From NCBI GenBank assembly GCA_046260155.1, contig JBJYXV010000074.1, positions 129,386 to 193,385 on the forward strand: a stretch of DNA of 64,000 bases, given 5' to 3'. This DNA is from PFL25 sp046260155 (GTDB lineage Bacteria > Chloroflexota > Anaerolineae > Anaerolineales > UBA4823). Of this stretch, positions 52,349 through 61,133 are shown piece after piece. A model generated the notes under the pieces. It had not been told where the DNA came from. It did not search any database and was given only the letters and a program-made list of their open reading frames with translations. Each line of letters starts with the position of its first letter. Position 1 is the first letter of the stretch. The translations under genes were made by a program, and so were the position numbers.

Positions 52349-53290
52349 TCACCAGTTTTTCGTATACCAGCGCAAGTACTCCTCGACATGTTCAGCCCAG
52401 TACGCTTCCTCGTGATATCCAGGATATAAATGCCACTCGTGAGGGATTCTATATTCCGTGAGCAGCTCTTCAAACCAGATCGCTGACTTCGATATCTGCG
52501 GCCGATCTTTGTCCCCCAGGTCCATGTATATGCGCGGGAGGGATTGGTAAGGAATTGCCTCCAGCCAGGTCCTGATCTCAGGTAGATCAGTCCAGAAAAC
52601 CGGCAGACTGTGCATACCGATGGCACCAAATGACTCCCAGATTGAGAAACCGAGGTGCAATGCCCAACCTGCCCCGCGTGATAAACCACCGATAGCACGG
52701 TACTCCCTGTGCGGCTTGGTTTGGTAAATCTGATCAACATATGGGATGAGCAGTTCAACTACAGCCTGACCGAATTTGTCATCTGCTGGTTGGCTCCAAG
52801 AACGATCGCGCGGCATTACGATCAGTAAAGGCGGAATATCCCCGGAGGCAATCAGACTATCTGCAGCCTCATCTATCCCCAGGCGATCCCATTGATCGTC
52901 ATTGAAATTCTGACCATGGATCAAATAGAGCACCGGGTAGGTTTCCGCCTCGAATTCATCATAACAAGGGGGCAGATAGATACGATAACTCAGGGGTAAG
53001 GGGAGCAAATTGGTGCGCACCTCCCCAAATTCGATGCGCCCGCCTTCATCCCAGCAGGCAAATCTTTCCGGTGTTGGGCTTGGAGTAGGAGCCGAGGTGG
53101 CAGACGGGGTCCAGGTTGCTGTAAAGGTTGGGGTCAGCTCGGGTGTATTGGTAAAAACGGGCGTTGGATATCTTGTCTCCGTGGGTGCCAGGGTTGCTGC
53201 AAGGGTTTGCTGCAAAGGCTCAGCCTGCGCACAAGCGGATACCAACGCCAGAAGGGGAACGATCAAGAGCAAGATGGCTAAACGGGACAA
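52349..53290 (-). CDS. Lipoprotein alpha/beta-hydrolase (esterase family)
   Basis: 313 residues from a TTG start at 53290 (GGTGAT upstream). It begins with a lipoprotein signal (L-L-A-L-V-S-A-C, lipidated Cys at about residue 20), then a Thr/Pro-rich spacer (about residues 30-75). The esterase domain matches the enterochelin esterase/esterase D group: Y-P-V-L-Y-L-I-H-G, nucleophile in G-L-S-R-G, and later D and G-Y-H-E. It acts outside the membrane on an unknown ester. It lies upstream of gatC on the same strand, 54 bp apart. Confidence 0.9.
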   Translation of the reverse strand: MSRLAILLLIVPLLALVSACAQAEPLQQTLAATLAPTETRYPTPVFTNTPELTPTFTATWTPSATSAPTPSPTPERFACWDEGGRIEFGEVRTNLLPLPLSYRIYLPPCYDEFEAETYPVLYLIHGQNFNDDQWDRLGIDEAADSLIASGDIPPLLIVMPRDRSWSQPADDKFGQAVVELLIPYVDQIYQTKPHREYRAIGGLSRGAGWALHLGFSIWESFGAIGMHSLPVFWTDLPEIRTWLEAIPYQSLPRIYMDLGDKDRPQISKSAIWFEELLTEYRIPHEWHLYPGYHEEAYWAEHVEEYLRWYTKNW

Positions 53291-53428
53291 ATGATCACCA
53301 GGAATCTTATGAAATATACAGCCTTTCTTTCAGAAAATTATACGCGCCAATGAATTGGCGCGCAGTTAAAAGTTTATCCCAATTTACAACCTAAACCGGC
53401 TGCTTAGCCGGGTGAATTCAGAACTTAA

Positions 53429-53689
53429 TCACCGTTCTTCAACTGTAAATTTGATCGCCGTGCGAACTTTTCCATCGATTTCCACATCCACAAATTCAGA
53501 TATGAATACCACATCGATGCCATCCTGTGCCAGATAACTCCTGGAGAGAGCCAGTGCTTTAACTGCTTGATTTACAGCACTGGCACCGATAGCCTGGACC
53601 TCAGCCAGATGATTCTCACGGAATACCCCAGCAATCGCCCCGGCAACCGCGGAAGTTCGGGAGGTCCCCTTCACCTTTATCACGTCCAT
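53429..53689 (-). CDS. SpoVS-family protein
   Basis: 86 residues, the length and sequence type of stage V sporulation protein S (M-D-V-I-K-V-K-G-T-S-R-T-S-A-V-A-G-A-I, A-I-G-A-S-A-V-N-Q-A-V-K-A). In Bacillus SpoVS affects sporulation; homologues are widespread in non-sporulating bacteria. The fold resembles Alba-type nucleic-acid binders, so a DNA- or RNA-binding role is possible. GAGGAG precedes the ATG by 7 nt. No sporulation genes are near. Confidence 0.93.
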   Translation of the reverse strand: MDVIKVKGTSRTSAVAGAIAGVFRENHLAEVQAIGASAVNQAVKALALSRSYLAQDGIDVVFISEFVDVEIDGKVRTAIKFTVEER

Positions 53690-53837
53690 GTCGCACTCCT
53701 CGTATTGTGAGCGACTATGTGCACACCCCTCTATTGAGGAGTAATTATTTCTACCAGTGCGTCAGTAAATTGTCCGATTTGATTCTACAAGATTTTTGTT
53801 TGGGAAGCAAGCTTTCTCCATTAATAGTTCTTTTCTC

Positions 53838-53872
53838 CCAAGAATCCCCGCTTACACGTACATTATTCTTGG
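53838..53872. repeat. Inverted repeat upstream of the ECF sigma gene
   Basis: CCAAGAAT (53838-53845) and ATTCTTGG (53865-53872), 8 bp perfect with a 19-nt spacer, in the gap between SpoVS and the sigma factor. It could be an operator or a promoter-proximal structure; I cannot assign it. Confidence 0.35.
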
Positions 53873-53980
53873 AATCTTCACAATTTGTGCATATCAATGT
53901 GACATAATATGCCTGGCAAGCAGGATTTTGTTGAAAGGCCGTATCGAATTACACTTTCCTGCGTCTTAGTTAACGAGGAT

Positions 53981-54568
53981 ATGGATCAATACCAAGAAGA
54001 ATTACTTGGCCAGGCGAGAGAATTTAACCAAAAAGCCCTGGCTGAAATCTACGATACATACAGCACAGACCTGTATGGTTATGCATTACGCTTATTGGGC
54101 GATCCTGCTACCGCGGAGGATTGCGTTGCTGAAACATTTTCACGCTTCCTCAAGGCGCTTCACACTGGCAAAGGCCCAAAAACACAGCTCAAAGCATACC
54201 TTTACCGCATCGCTCACAATTGGATCGTAGATTTTTACCGCAGCTCTCCCCAACAATGTTTGTCGCTTGAAGAGAGTCCAGACCCGGCGAATACCATTCG
54301 AGTAGAGGATCAGGTTGATCACAAAATCCTTGCCCGGCAGCTGCGAGCGGCACTTTTCCAGCTTACCCCTGATCAGCGCCAGGTAATCATGCTGGTCTTC
54401 TTAGAAGGCTGGCGGAAAGCCGAGGTAGCTGCTGCTCTTGGAAAACCAGTCAGTGCGGTCAAATCTCTTCAACACCGTGCATTGAACTCCCTGAGGAAAA
54501 TCTTGGGATTAACCGATCAAGAGGCCAAAAATGAAGCAATCCAAAAATTTGCTCGATTCACAACTTGA
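53981..54568 (+). CDS. ECF-type RNA polymerase sigma factor
   Basis: 195 residues from ATG 53981, where region 2 begins (Y-Q-E-E-L-L-G-Q-A-R-E-F-N); an ATG at 53909 would add a leader without sigma features and overlaps a possible -10. Region 2 has Y-G-Y-A-L-R-L-L-G-D-P-A-T-A-E-D-C-V-A-E-T-F; region 4 has L-T-P-D-Q-R-Q-V-I-M-L and W-R-K-A-E-V-A-A-A-L-G-K. Extracytoplasmic-function sigma factors redirect polymerase upon envelope signals. The next gene overlaps its end by 38 bp, is a membrane protein and is probably its anti-sigma factor. Confidence 0.9.
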   Translation: MDQYQEELLGQAREFNQKALAEIYDTYSTDLYGYALRLLGDPATAEDCVAETFSRFLKALHTGKGPKTQLKAYLYRIAHNWIVDFYRSSPQQCLSLEESPDPANTIRVEDQVDHKILARQLRAALFQLTPDQRQVIMLVFLEGWRKAEVAAALGKPVSAVKSLQHRALNSLRKILGLTDQEAKNEAIQKFARFTT

Positions 54569-55619
54569 ACCCTGGTTCTCCAGCCTGCGAGCTGTCCCAC
54601 CACGGGACCAGCAAGCCATCCGGCGTGGAAGAAATGAATTCCTTGCTCAAGCCGGCGCATTAACCTTACCCGTATCCAAATTGGATAACCGGCGTCATAC
54701 TGAGTGGAAAAACTCGTTTTCCAAATTCATCCACTTTAAGGAGTATTCACCCATGTATGCCACAGTTGCATCTTTCATCCTGATCTTGGCGTTGATGTTT
54801 GGCGGTACGGGCGCAACAGTGCTGGCCGCCCAGGGCAGCCTGCCAAACCAAGCTCTCTACCAGGTAAAAACCTTCGCCGAGGACCTGGTCCTACGCAGCA
54901 CTTTGCGCAATACAGACAGGCTCCAAATGGAATTAGATTACGCAGAACGGCGCCTGACGGAGATGACTCGCCTGCACACAATGGAACAAGCCGTGCCTGA
55001 AGCTACACAACAACGATTTGAAATGCATCTTGACCAGGCGTTGCGGATCGCCGCCCAATCTGAAGAAAGCGAAATGATCCGGATGCTGAACCAGATTCGT
55101 GAGCGTTTGCAGGACCAGATCGCATCCCTACCTCAGGATGTCGATCATGACCCGCTCATGACCAGGCTCAGGGAGACGATCCAAACCCGGCTGAGCTGGA
55201 CCGATTTGGGATTGGAAGAACCCCTTCAATTCCGCATGCAAGCACAGGTCCGCACTCAATTTGAGCAAGAACCACAGTTTGATCAAGGTTATGGGCCCGG
55301 ACCCGTATCCGAATCTGAACCCGCAGAGCAGGGATTCGGTCCAGGACCCCAGGAGGCAGCACCCGGAGATGGAGAATGCCAATTTGAGAGCTGCGAGCCA
55401 GCCGCTAAAAACAGTGTTGGTCCTGGTCCACAAGCAGAAGAAGGCCAGACTCATACAGACCCCGGACCTGAGCAATCTTCCTCCGGGGAGGAACATCCTG
55501 GACCCGGTTCTAGTTCTACCCAGGATTCAGAAACCGTAATAAAAGACCACAGCAACAACATGAATCTCGATCCCGGAATAGGAACTTGCACCAAGAAGGG
55601 GGGCGGATGTAAACCTTAG
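54531..55619 (+). CDS. Putative anti-sigma factor, DUF5667-like, with Gly-Pro tail
   Basis: 362 residues. A soluble N-terminus (about residues 1-80) is followed by one membrane segment (about residues 83-106). The segment S-L-P-N-Q-A-L-Y-Q-V-K-T-F-A-E-D after it is a DUF5667 signature, and a helical domain follows. The C-terminal 110 residues are low complexity with recurrent G-P-G-P (for example Y-G-P-G-P, F-G-P-G-P, V-G-P-G-P), acidic residues and four Cys. It overlaps the sigma gene by 38 bp. The membrane placement and coupling suggest it holds the sigma factor, with the tail sensing something outside. This function is inferred. Confidence 0.8.
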   Translation: MKQSKNLLDSQLEPWFSSLRAVPPRDQQAIRRGRNEFLAQAGALTLPVSKLDNRRHTEWKNSFSKFIHFKEYSPMYATVASFILILALMFGGTGATVLAAQGSLPNQALYQVKTFAEDLVLRSTLRNTDRLQMELDYAERRLTEMTRLHTMEQAVPEATQQRFEMHLDQALRIAAQSEESEMIRMLNQIRERLQDQIASLPQDVDHDPLMTRLRETIQTRLSWTDLGLEEPLQFRMQAQVRTQFEQEPQFDQGYGPGPVSESEPAEQGFGPGPQEAAPGDGECQFESCEPAAKNSVGPGPQAEEGQTHTDPGPEQSSSGEEHPGPGSSSTQDSETVIKDHSNNMNLDPGIGTCTKKGGGCKP

Positions 55620-55651
55620 CCGGGTAAATCTACTCCAATCCTCCTCACAGA

Positions 55652-55692
55652 AACCTCCTGGGAGATATTAATTCACCCGGGAGGTTGTTTTT
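55652..55692 (+). terminator. Intrinsic terminator of the sigma/anti-sigma unit
   Basis: AACCTCCTGGG (55652-55662) pairs with CCCGGGAGGTT (55676-55686), one T-G wobble, over a 13-nt loop, then GTTTTT. It lies 32 bp after the stop. Confidence 0.8.
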
Positions 55693-55776
55693 AACCAAAG
55701 AGCTTAACACTCAGACAAGTTTGTTGTAAACTAATAAGTGTCAGATCACATCGAAACATCCACCTAGGAGAACATA

Positions 55777-56904
55777 ATGGAAGCCAAGAGTTACCAGGAT
55801 TTAAACATCACCCCCCGCATCCTATTAGGACCTGGACCAAGTATGGTCGCCCCAAGGGTCTTAAATGCGCTGTCATATCCCTTGGTCGGTCACCTTGACC
55901 CCCAATTTCTCACCCTGATGCAGGAGGTCCAGCAGCTGCTTCGTTTTGTTTTCCAGACTGAAAACGAGCTCACCGTACCTGTCTCAGGAACCGGCAGTGC
56001 TGGTATGGAAGCTGCTTTATGCAATTTTATTGAACCAGGTGATAACGTACTGGTTGCAGTGCTCGGTTATTTTGGTGAACGCATGGTTGAGATGGCTGGG
56101 CGTTACGGAGCTCAAGTTGATCGCATCGATCGGCCTTGGGGTGAGGCATTCGACCCCGAGGAGGTCAAAGCAGCGCTCCAGAAGAAAAAATACAAGCTGC
56201 TGGCAATGGTTCATGCAGAGACATCTACCGGGGTGCTGCAGCCAGGTATTGCAGAGATCGCTACCGCCGCCCACGAAAATGGTGCCCTGCTGGTGCTGGA
56301 CGCGGTTACCTCTCTGGGTGGAATGCCGGTTGAAATCGATGCCTGGGGTGTTGATGTCGCTTTTAGCGGTACTCAGAAGAGCATGTCTGCACCTCCAGGC
56401 TTGGCACCACTAACCGTGTCACCCCGAGCCCGGGAAGTGCTTCGCAAGCGCAAGACACCTGTCGGCAATTGGTACCTTGACCTCTCGTTATTAGAAAAAT
56501 ATTGGGGCAATGAGCGCACTTACCACCATACTGCACCGATTAACTCCAATTATGCATTGCGCGAAGCATTACGCATCGTTGCTGAAGAGGGCCTGGAAGA
56601 ACGATTCGCACGCCATCGTTCCAATGCAGAAGTGCTCTGGTCTGGTTTGGAAGACCTGGATATCTCACTTTTTGTTCCGGAAGAACATCGCTTGACTACT
56701 TTAACCACCGCAGTCATTCCCCCGGGCATCAATGGCGTTGATATTCGGAAGCAGTTACTAAACGATTACAACGTAGAGATCGCTGGAGGCTTTGGCCCGC
56801 TGGTGGGTAAGATCTGGCGTATCGGTCTCATGGGTTACAGCAGCCGGCTTGAAAATGTGATGCTGCTGCTGGCTGCCTTGCGTGAAATCCTCAAGAAACG
56901 CTGA
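55777..56904 (+). CDS. Class V aminotransferase (serine/alanine-glyoxylate type)
   Basis: 375 residues. PLP enzyme of the AGT/SPT group: R-I-L-L-G-P-G-P-S-M-V at the start, G-T-G-S-A-G-M-E-A near residue 70, and the PLP lysine in S-G-T-Q-K-S-M-S-A-P-P-G. It would transfer amino groups between serine or alanine and glyoxylate, or act on a related donor such as an ureidoglycine; the exact pair cannot be read. AGGAG lies upstream of the ATG at 55777. Confidence 0.92.
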   Translation: MEAKSYQDLNITPRILLGPGPSMVAPRVLNALSYPLVGHLDPQFLTLMQEVQQLLRFVFQTENELTVPVSGTGSAGMEAALCNFIEPGDNVLVAVLGYFGERMVEMAGRYGAQVDRIDRPWGEAFDPEEVKAALQKKKYKLLAMVHAETSTGVLQPGIAEIATAAHENGALLVLDAVTSLGGMPVEIDAWGVDVAFSGTQKSMSAPPGLAPLTVSPRAREVLRKRKTPVGNWYLDLSLLEKYWGNERTYHHTAPINSNYALREALRIVAEEGLEERFARHRSNAEVLWSGLEDLDISLFVPEEHRLTTLTTAVIPPGINGVDIRKQLLNDYNVEIAGGFGPLVGKIWRIGLMGYSSRLENVMLLLAALREILKKR

Positions 56905-57002
56905 TTGAGCTCTCATTAATTCCCTGATTGCATGCCTGGTTCTCAGTTCTATCTGCTGGTGAAACAGGTTCTTTCATCGTGCCAGGTCGACAAGGCTTGG
57001 CC

Positions 57003-57031
57003 TTGCCCAGGTAAAAGGTCTGTGGCACAAT
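57003..57031 (+). promoter_or_regulatory. Probable leaderless promoter of the paralogue pair
   Basis: TTGCCC (57003-57008), 17-bp spacer, CACAAT (57026-57031), then 7 nt to ATG 57039. The hexamers are imperfect but the spacing is correct and the gene lacks a Shine-Dalgarno. Confidence 0.4.
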
Positions 57032-57038
57032 AGAACCA

Positions 57039-57395
57039 ATGAGACGCTGGATTGGGTTCTTGCTCATATTAATCATTGGCATCGGCGTAGGTCTGGTGTA
57101 TGGCTGGGTGATCAATCCGGTCAAGTATGTGGACACCACACCTGCCAAGCTGCGCTCTGATTACCAGACGGACTATATTCTCATGGTCGCGGAAGCTTTC
57201 CAGGCTGAGGGAGATTTGGATTTAGCTGCCCGGCGGCTGGCCGTCCTGGGAGACAGCCCACCCGCCGAGATCGTTCGCCAGGGCATGATTTATGCAGCAC
57301 AAATTAATTATGCTGACTCCGATCAGGAGTTGCTCAGCCAGCTGGCCAGTGCGCTTCAAACCTGGGTGCCCGCTTCCGGAGGCATCCAGCCGTGA
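57039..57395 (+). CDS. Single-TM protein of unknown function, first of tandem paralogues
   Basis: 118 residues. The N-terminal membrane helix has the pattern W-I-G-F-L-L-I-L-I-I-G-I-G-V-G-L-V-Y-G-W, then I-N-P, D-T-T-P-A-K-L, and a helical domain about 60 residues long. The same layout is seen in the next gene (G-L-V-Y-A-W, D-T-S-P-A-S-L, A-E-A-R-L-K-Y-L-G-D), so they are paralogues. I do not recognise the family. The helical part resembles a TPR-like hairpin, only by pattern. Leaderless by the promoter above. Confidence 0.75.
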   Translation: MRRWIGFLLILIIGIGVGLVYGWVINPVKYVDTTPAKLRSDYQTDYILMVAEAFQAEGDLDLAARRLAVLGDSPPAEIVRQGMIYAAQINYADSDQELLSQLASALQTWVPASGGIQP

Positions 57396-58294
57396 GAGAT
57401 GACCGCGGGCACTGGTACCTGCTGACCGGGTTTGTGATCGGAATTGTCCTGGGACTGGTTTATGCCTGGTTGATCGCCCCCCAGGAACGCCCGGATACCT
57501 CGCCGGCATCCCTGCAGCCTGAATTTAAAGATCAATTTCGGGCGATGATCGCCTCCGCTTTTGTTGCTACAGGAGATCTAACGCGGGCAGAAGCGCGATT
57601 AAAGTATCTCGGGGACAGCGATATCACCCGCGTTCTTTCAGAACAAGCCCAGCGCACATTGGGAGAGGGCAACTCCCCATTGGAAGCGCAGGCGCTGGGT
57701 CTACTGGCTGTTGCATTAGGACAGGGTGATTCAGCTGTCATTTCAACTCCAATCACTTCTACCACACCTGACGAGAACCAGGCGACCATTAATCCCGGCC
57801 AGGCAACCTCCACTCCACCCCCAGTAGAATCCCCCGCCGTGGATTTTCCCACAGATACCGGGCTCATTCCCACTCCAACCAACCAGGAATCCCCGGAAAC
57901 CAATGCCGTTCTCTCAACTGCTACCCCTCTGCCAACACGCACACCCACCGCTACACCCGGATCACCTTTTGTGCTGCAAAGCAATACCTTCGTCTGCGAC
58001 CCGGATTTACCCAACCCATTAATTCAGGTCATAGCAGAAAACGCGTCTGGCGCCCCGCTGCCGGACCAGGAGATCACGATCAGCTGGGATGGTGGAGATG
58101 ATTTCTTTTTCACCGGGTTAAAACCCGATATAGGTTTGGGGTATGCCGATTTCCTGATGGAGCCTGGGGTCGTCTACGAGGTACGCATGGCTGCCGGAGG
58201 CCAATCGGTCCCGGATATCACCCCTGCGGAATGTGAGACTGAAAGCGGATCGCGTTATTGGGGCACATGGCTCCTGGTTTTCTCCCGTCCGTGA
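57392..58294 (+). CDS. Single-TM protein with Thr/Pro linker, second of tandem paralogues
   Basis: 300 residues, starting with GTG at 57392 inside the previous stop (GTGA, 4-bp overlap). The first 100 residues repeat the previous protein: membrane helix, D-T-S-P-A-S-L, helical domain. A Thr/Pro/Ser-rich linker (about residues 115-195) follows and then a beta-rich C-terminus (E-I-T-I-S-W-D-G-G-D-D, with Gly/Pro-rich loops) of unknown family. The second copy thus adds an extracytoplasmic domain. Both are likely made together; no function is assignable. Confidence 0.75.
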   Translation: MRDDRGHWYLLTGFVIGIVLGLVYAWLIAPQERPDTSPASLQPEFKDQFRAMIASAFVATGDLTRAEARLKYLGDSDITRVLSEQAQRTLGEGNSPLEAQALGLLAVALGQGDSAVISTPITSTTPDENQATINPGQATSTPPPVESPAVDFPTDTGLIPTPTNQESPETNAVLSTATPLPTRTPTATPGSPFVLQSNTFVCDPDLPNPLIQVIAENASGAPLPDQEITISWDGGDDFFFTGLKPDIGLGYADFLMEPGVVYEVRMAAGGQSVPDITPAECETESGSRYWGTWLLVFSRP

Positions 58295-58310
58295 AACCAA
58301 CAACCCTATT

Positions 58311-58340
58311 TTGAGTTAAAATAATATACAAAGATAATAT
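58311..58340 (+). promoter_or_regulatory. Promoter of the formate dehydrogenase operon
   Basis: TTGAGT (58311-58316), an 18-bp spacer, TAATAT (58335-58340). The first gene starts about 60 nt downstream with AAAGGAAA before the ATG. Confidence 0.5.
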
Positions 58341-58403
58341 TCTGGCAGTCTCATTTTTAGGAACACTGGTAGTTGTCCAACTTTATTATGAAAGGAAATC
58401 GAT

Positions 58404-58664
58404 ATGAAAATCACTCTTGATCGACGCAACTGTAATTGCTACGAACCCGCTTGTGAAACACATTTTGGCTGGCATTTCCTGCGCGAGGAGGTCACACCTG
58501 TCGATTGCACTCTGGAAATCCTGGATGATGGCCAAGAGGAGCGCACTTTCCTGATCCAAGATAAAGATGGACTAGATAAAAAGCTGGTGGTTGATGATCT
58601 TAATTGGGCTGCAGCCTATGATTCCTGGCAGCTGGCCTGGGAAGCTCAGCAATCTGAAGCATGA
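58404..58664 (+). CDS. Cys-rich small protein heading the formate dehydrogenase operon
   Basis: 86 residues. The N-terminus has C-N-C-Y-E-P-A-C-E-T-H, a clustered C-x-C-x4-C with a His, suited to binding a metal or cluster, then an acidic remainder. I do not recognise the family. Its stop overlaps the next ATG by 4 bp (ATGA), so it is translated with the NuoEF-like subunit. A role as a small subunit or maturation factor of the complex is only a guess. Confidence 0.75.
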   Translation: MKITLDRRNCNCYEPACETHFGWHFLREEVTPVDCTLEILDDGQEERTFLIQDKDGLDKKLVVDDLNWAAAYDSWQLAWEAQQSEA

Positions 58665-60397
58665 CAGAATTGGATCTTTCACCGCTTAAGAGCGCCCTGC
58701 AGGAGATGGAAGGGCGCTCTGCGCTTCTACCGGCTTTGCACGAAGCACAAAAGTTTTATGGTCACCTGCCAGAGCCGGTCGCAGCATTGGTCGCCAGCAG
58801 CCTGGGTATCCCGCTCGCGGATGTTTCCGGTGTGATCGATTTTTACACCATGCTGTATAAAGAACCGGTTGGAGAGCAGATTGTGCGCGTTTGCGGTGAT
58901 CCTGCGTGCGCTCTACAGGGAAGTGATGCCGTCATTGAGTCTTTATGCCAGCATCACCAGGTTTCACTGGACCAGGTCAGCGCGGATAACAGGATAACAA
59001 TCGAACGGGTTACCTGCCTGGGTCTCTGCGATCACGCCCCGGCTGCCCTTGTGGGGGATTCCGCTTACGGGCACCTGGAACCTGCCAGTGCTCCAAGCAT
59101 GATCATGGAGAACCTTGAACCACCGCGCTCAAAAATCGGAGGTACTGCAACACTGCTGACCGCGAACTGCGGACGGGGGAAACCAACTTCCTTGAAGGAA
59201 TACCGATCCGCCGGTGGCTACAGTGGTTTGGAAAAAGCCCTGCAAATGAACCCGGCAGAAGCAATCGAGATAGTTAAATCTTCTGGATTGGTGGGACGCG
59301 GTGGGGCTGCTTTTCCAACCGGTGTAAAACTTGAAGGCGCCTCCCTTGCCCCTGGAACTCCCAAGTACGTAGTCTGCAATGCAGATGAATCGGAGCCGGG
59401 GACATTCAAAGACCGGGTGCTGATGGAGGATGATCCGCAGCGTGTCCTGGAAGGATTAATCATTGCTGGATACGCGGTCGGAGCACGCCAGGGGTACATC
59501 TTTGTGCGCGGTGAGTATCCCAGGGCTTTCAACATGCTGGAGCACGCCATGAATGAAGCCCGCAGCGCAGGGTATCTGGGTGAGGGAATACTTGGTTCCG
59601 ATTTCAGCTTCGAGATTGAACTGCGCTTGGGTGCCGGTGCATATATTTGCGGTGAGGAAACCGCCCTGTTTGAAGCAATCGAGGGTAAGCGCGGTTTCCC
59701 CCGCCTGAAACCACCCTTCCCGACAACCCACGGGCTGTTCGGCAAACCTACCGCCATCAACAATGTCGAAACCCTGTGCAACCTGCCTTTTATCCTGGAA
59801 CACGGTGCGGCAGCATACCGGCAGCTGGGCACCGAGGAATCCCCGGGGACAAAACTCTTCTGCCTCTCCGGAGATGTGAAATTTCCCGGTCTGTACGAAG
59901 CCCCCTTCGGAATCACGCTCAGGGAGCTGCTTTTCGACCTGGCTGGGGGAATGCACAGTCAGGATGGAATTCAAGCCGTCCTGGTCGGAGGGGCCGCCGG
60001 TGCCTTTGCGGTAGAAAAAGACCTGGATGTGCAGCTCTCCTTCGAACATTTACGGGCTGCCAACCTGCCATTGGGTTCCGGAGTGCTGATGGTAATCGAC
60101 CAGTCCAGGGATATGCACGACATCCTGGCCAGGCTGGCCAGGTTCTTTGCACACGAATCCTGCGGTAAGTGTTACCCCTGCCAGCTGGGCACACAGCGCC
60201 AGTGTGAAATCTTAGAGCGGATGGCAAAGGGCAACTTCCTGCCCGGCGATATGGAAAGGCTTTCTGATGTCGGCTGGACGATGACCGACAGCTCCCTATG
60301 CGGCCTAGGACAGACTGCGGCCACGGCGGTACTGAGCGCCATGCAGCTCTGGCCCGAACTCTTCACACCAGCCGAGACAGGAGGCCATCATGGATGA
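58661..60397 (+). CDS. Fused NuoE/NuoF-like NADH-oxidising subunit of formate dehydrogenase
   Basis: 578 residues. The N-terminal 150 are a NuoE-like thioredoxin-fold [2Fe-2S] domain with four Cys (V-C-G-D-P-A-C-A, then V-T-C-L-G-L-C-D). The remainder is NuoF-like: G-L-V-G-R-G-G-A-A-F-P-T-G for NADH binding, N-A-D-E-S-E-P-G-T, and a [4Fe-4S] site E-S-C-G-K-C-Y-P-C-Q-L-G with C in S-L-C-G-L-G. It would pass electrons between NADH and the iron-sulfur relay. The fusion of two subunits usually separate is common in HydB/HndC-like proteins. It overlaps both neighbours. Confidence 0.92.
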   Translation: MTELDLSPLKSALQEMEGRSALLPALHEAQKFYGHLPEPVAALVASSLGIPLADVSGVIDFYTMLYKEPVGEQIVRVCGDPACALQGSDAVIESLCQHHQVSLDQVSADNRITIERVTCLGLCDHAPAALVGDSAYGHLEPASAPSMIMENLEPPRSKIGGTATLLTANCGRGKPTSLKEYRSAGGYSGLEKALQMNPAEAIEIVKSSGLVGRGGAAFPTGVKLEGASLAPGTPKYVVCNADESEPGTFKDRVLMEDDPQRVLEGLIIAGYAVGARQGYIFVRGEYPRAFNMLEHAMNEARSAGYLGEGILGSDFSFEIELRLGAGAYICGEETALFEAIEGKRGFPRLKPPFPTTHGLFGKPTAINNVETLCNLPFILEHGAAAYRQLGTEESPGTKLFCLSGDVKFPGLYEAPFGITLRELLFDLAGGMHSQDGIQAVLVGGAAGAFAVEKDLDVQLSFEHLRAANLPLGSGVLMVIDQSRDMHDILARLARFFAHESCGKCYPCQLGTQRQCEILERMAKGNFLPGDMERLSDVGWTMTDSSLCGLGQTAATAVLSAMQLWPELFTPAETGGHHG

Positions 60398-61094
60398 CAA
60401 TGTCACCTTGACCATCGATGGTCACACCATCCAGGTCCCGTCCGGTACGACGATCCTCAAGGCTGCCGAACAGTTGGGCCAAGAAGTTCCCACCATTTGC
60501 TACCACGATCACACCACTGCCAACGGGCTCTGCCGCATGTGCGTCGTAGAAGTGGAAGGTGCCCGCCTGCTCCAGGCGGCATGCATCACCCAGGTCAGGG
60601 AGGGTATGCAGGTCCACACCCACAGCGAAAAGGTTGAACGCAGCCGGCGCACAATCCTGGAATTGCTTGATTCTGCAGTGGATCTTTCAGAAGCTTCTGA
60701 AATCCAGGAGATGATAGCTGAGTACTCTGCCGACTCTGATCGTTTCCCCGAAAGTGAGGCACGCGCTCTACCTGTCCTGGATGACAATCCCATGTTCATC
60801 CGTGACTATGCCAAGTGTGTGCTCTGCTGGCGTTGCGTCCAGGTGTGCGCCGAGGATGCCCAATACGCATATGCCATCAATTTCACCAGCCGTGGCTTCG
60901 ACACCATGATCGGCACTTTTTTCGATAAGCCCCTGCCGGAAACCACCTGCGTCTTCTGCGGCCAATGTGTGGGAGTGTGCCCCAGCGGCGCCTTGAAATC
61001 CAAGCGCCAGCACCTGCTCGAACAGGGTCTTTCACCGGCAGAAGTGATGGGGGCGACCAAAACCCAACGCCGTCGAAGGAAGCGCAGGGAATGA
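60390..61094 (+). CDS. Ferredoxin-type subunit with [2Fe-2S] and two [4Fe-4S] sites
   Basis: 234 residues. Plant-type [2Fe-2S] domain: T-I-C-Y-H-D-H, G-L-C-R-M-C-V-V-E-V-E and L-Q-A-A-C. A NuoG-like region follows, then two ferredoxin motifs, C-V-L-C-W-R-C-V-Q-V-C and C-V-F-C-G-Q-C-V-G-V-C-P. The C-terminus is very basic (R-R-R-R-K-R-R-E). It links the NuoEF-like subunit to the molybdenum subunit. Its ATG lies 8 bp inside the preceding gene's end. Confidence 0.92.
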   Translation: MDDNVTLTIDGHTIQVPSGTTILKAAEQLGQEVPTICYHDHTTANGLCRMCVVEVEGARLLQAACITQVREGMQVHTHSEKVERSRRTILELLDSAVDLSEASEIQEMIAEYSADSDRFPESEARALPVLDDNPMFIRDYAKCVLCWRCVQVCAEDAQYAYAINFTSRGFDTMIGTFFDKPLPETTCVFCGQCVGVCPSGALKSKRQHLLEQGLSPAEVMGATKTQRRRRKRRE

Positions 61095-61133
61095 ATCATT
61101 TCAGAGTTTATTTACTGGTAAACGGAGGCTCTC

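Noticed and set aside
53909..53980. Upstream start for the ECF sigma factor
   Set aside because: The added 24 residues show no sigma-region similarity and the sequence around 53905 looks more like a -10 element.
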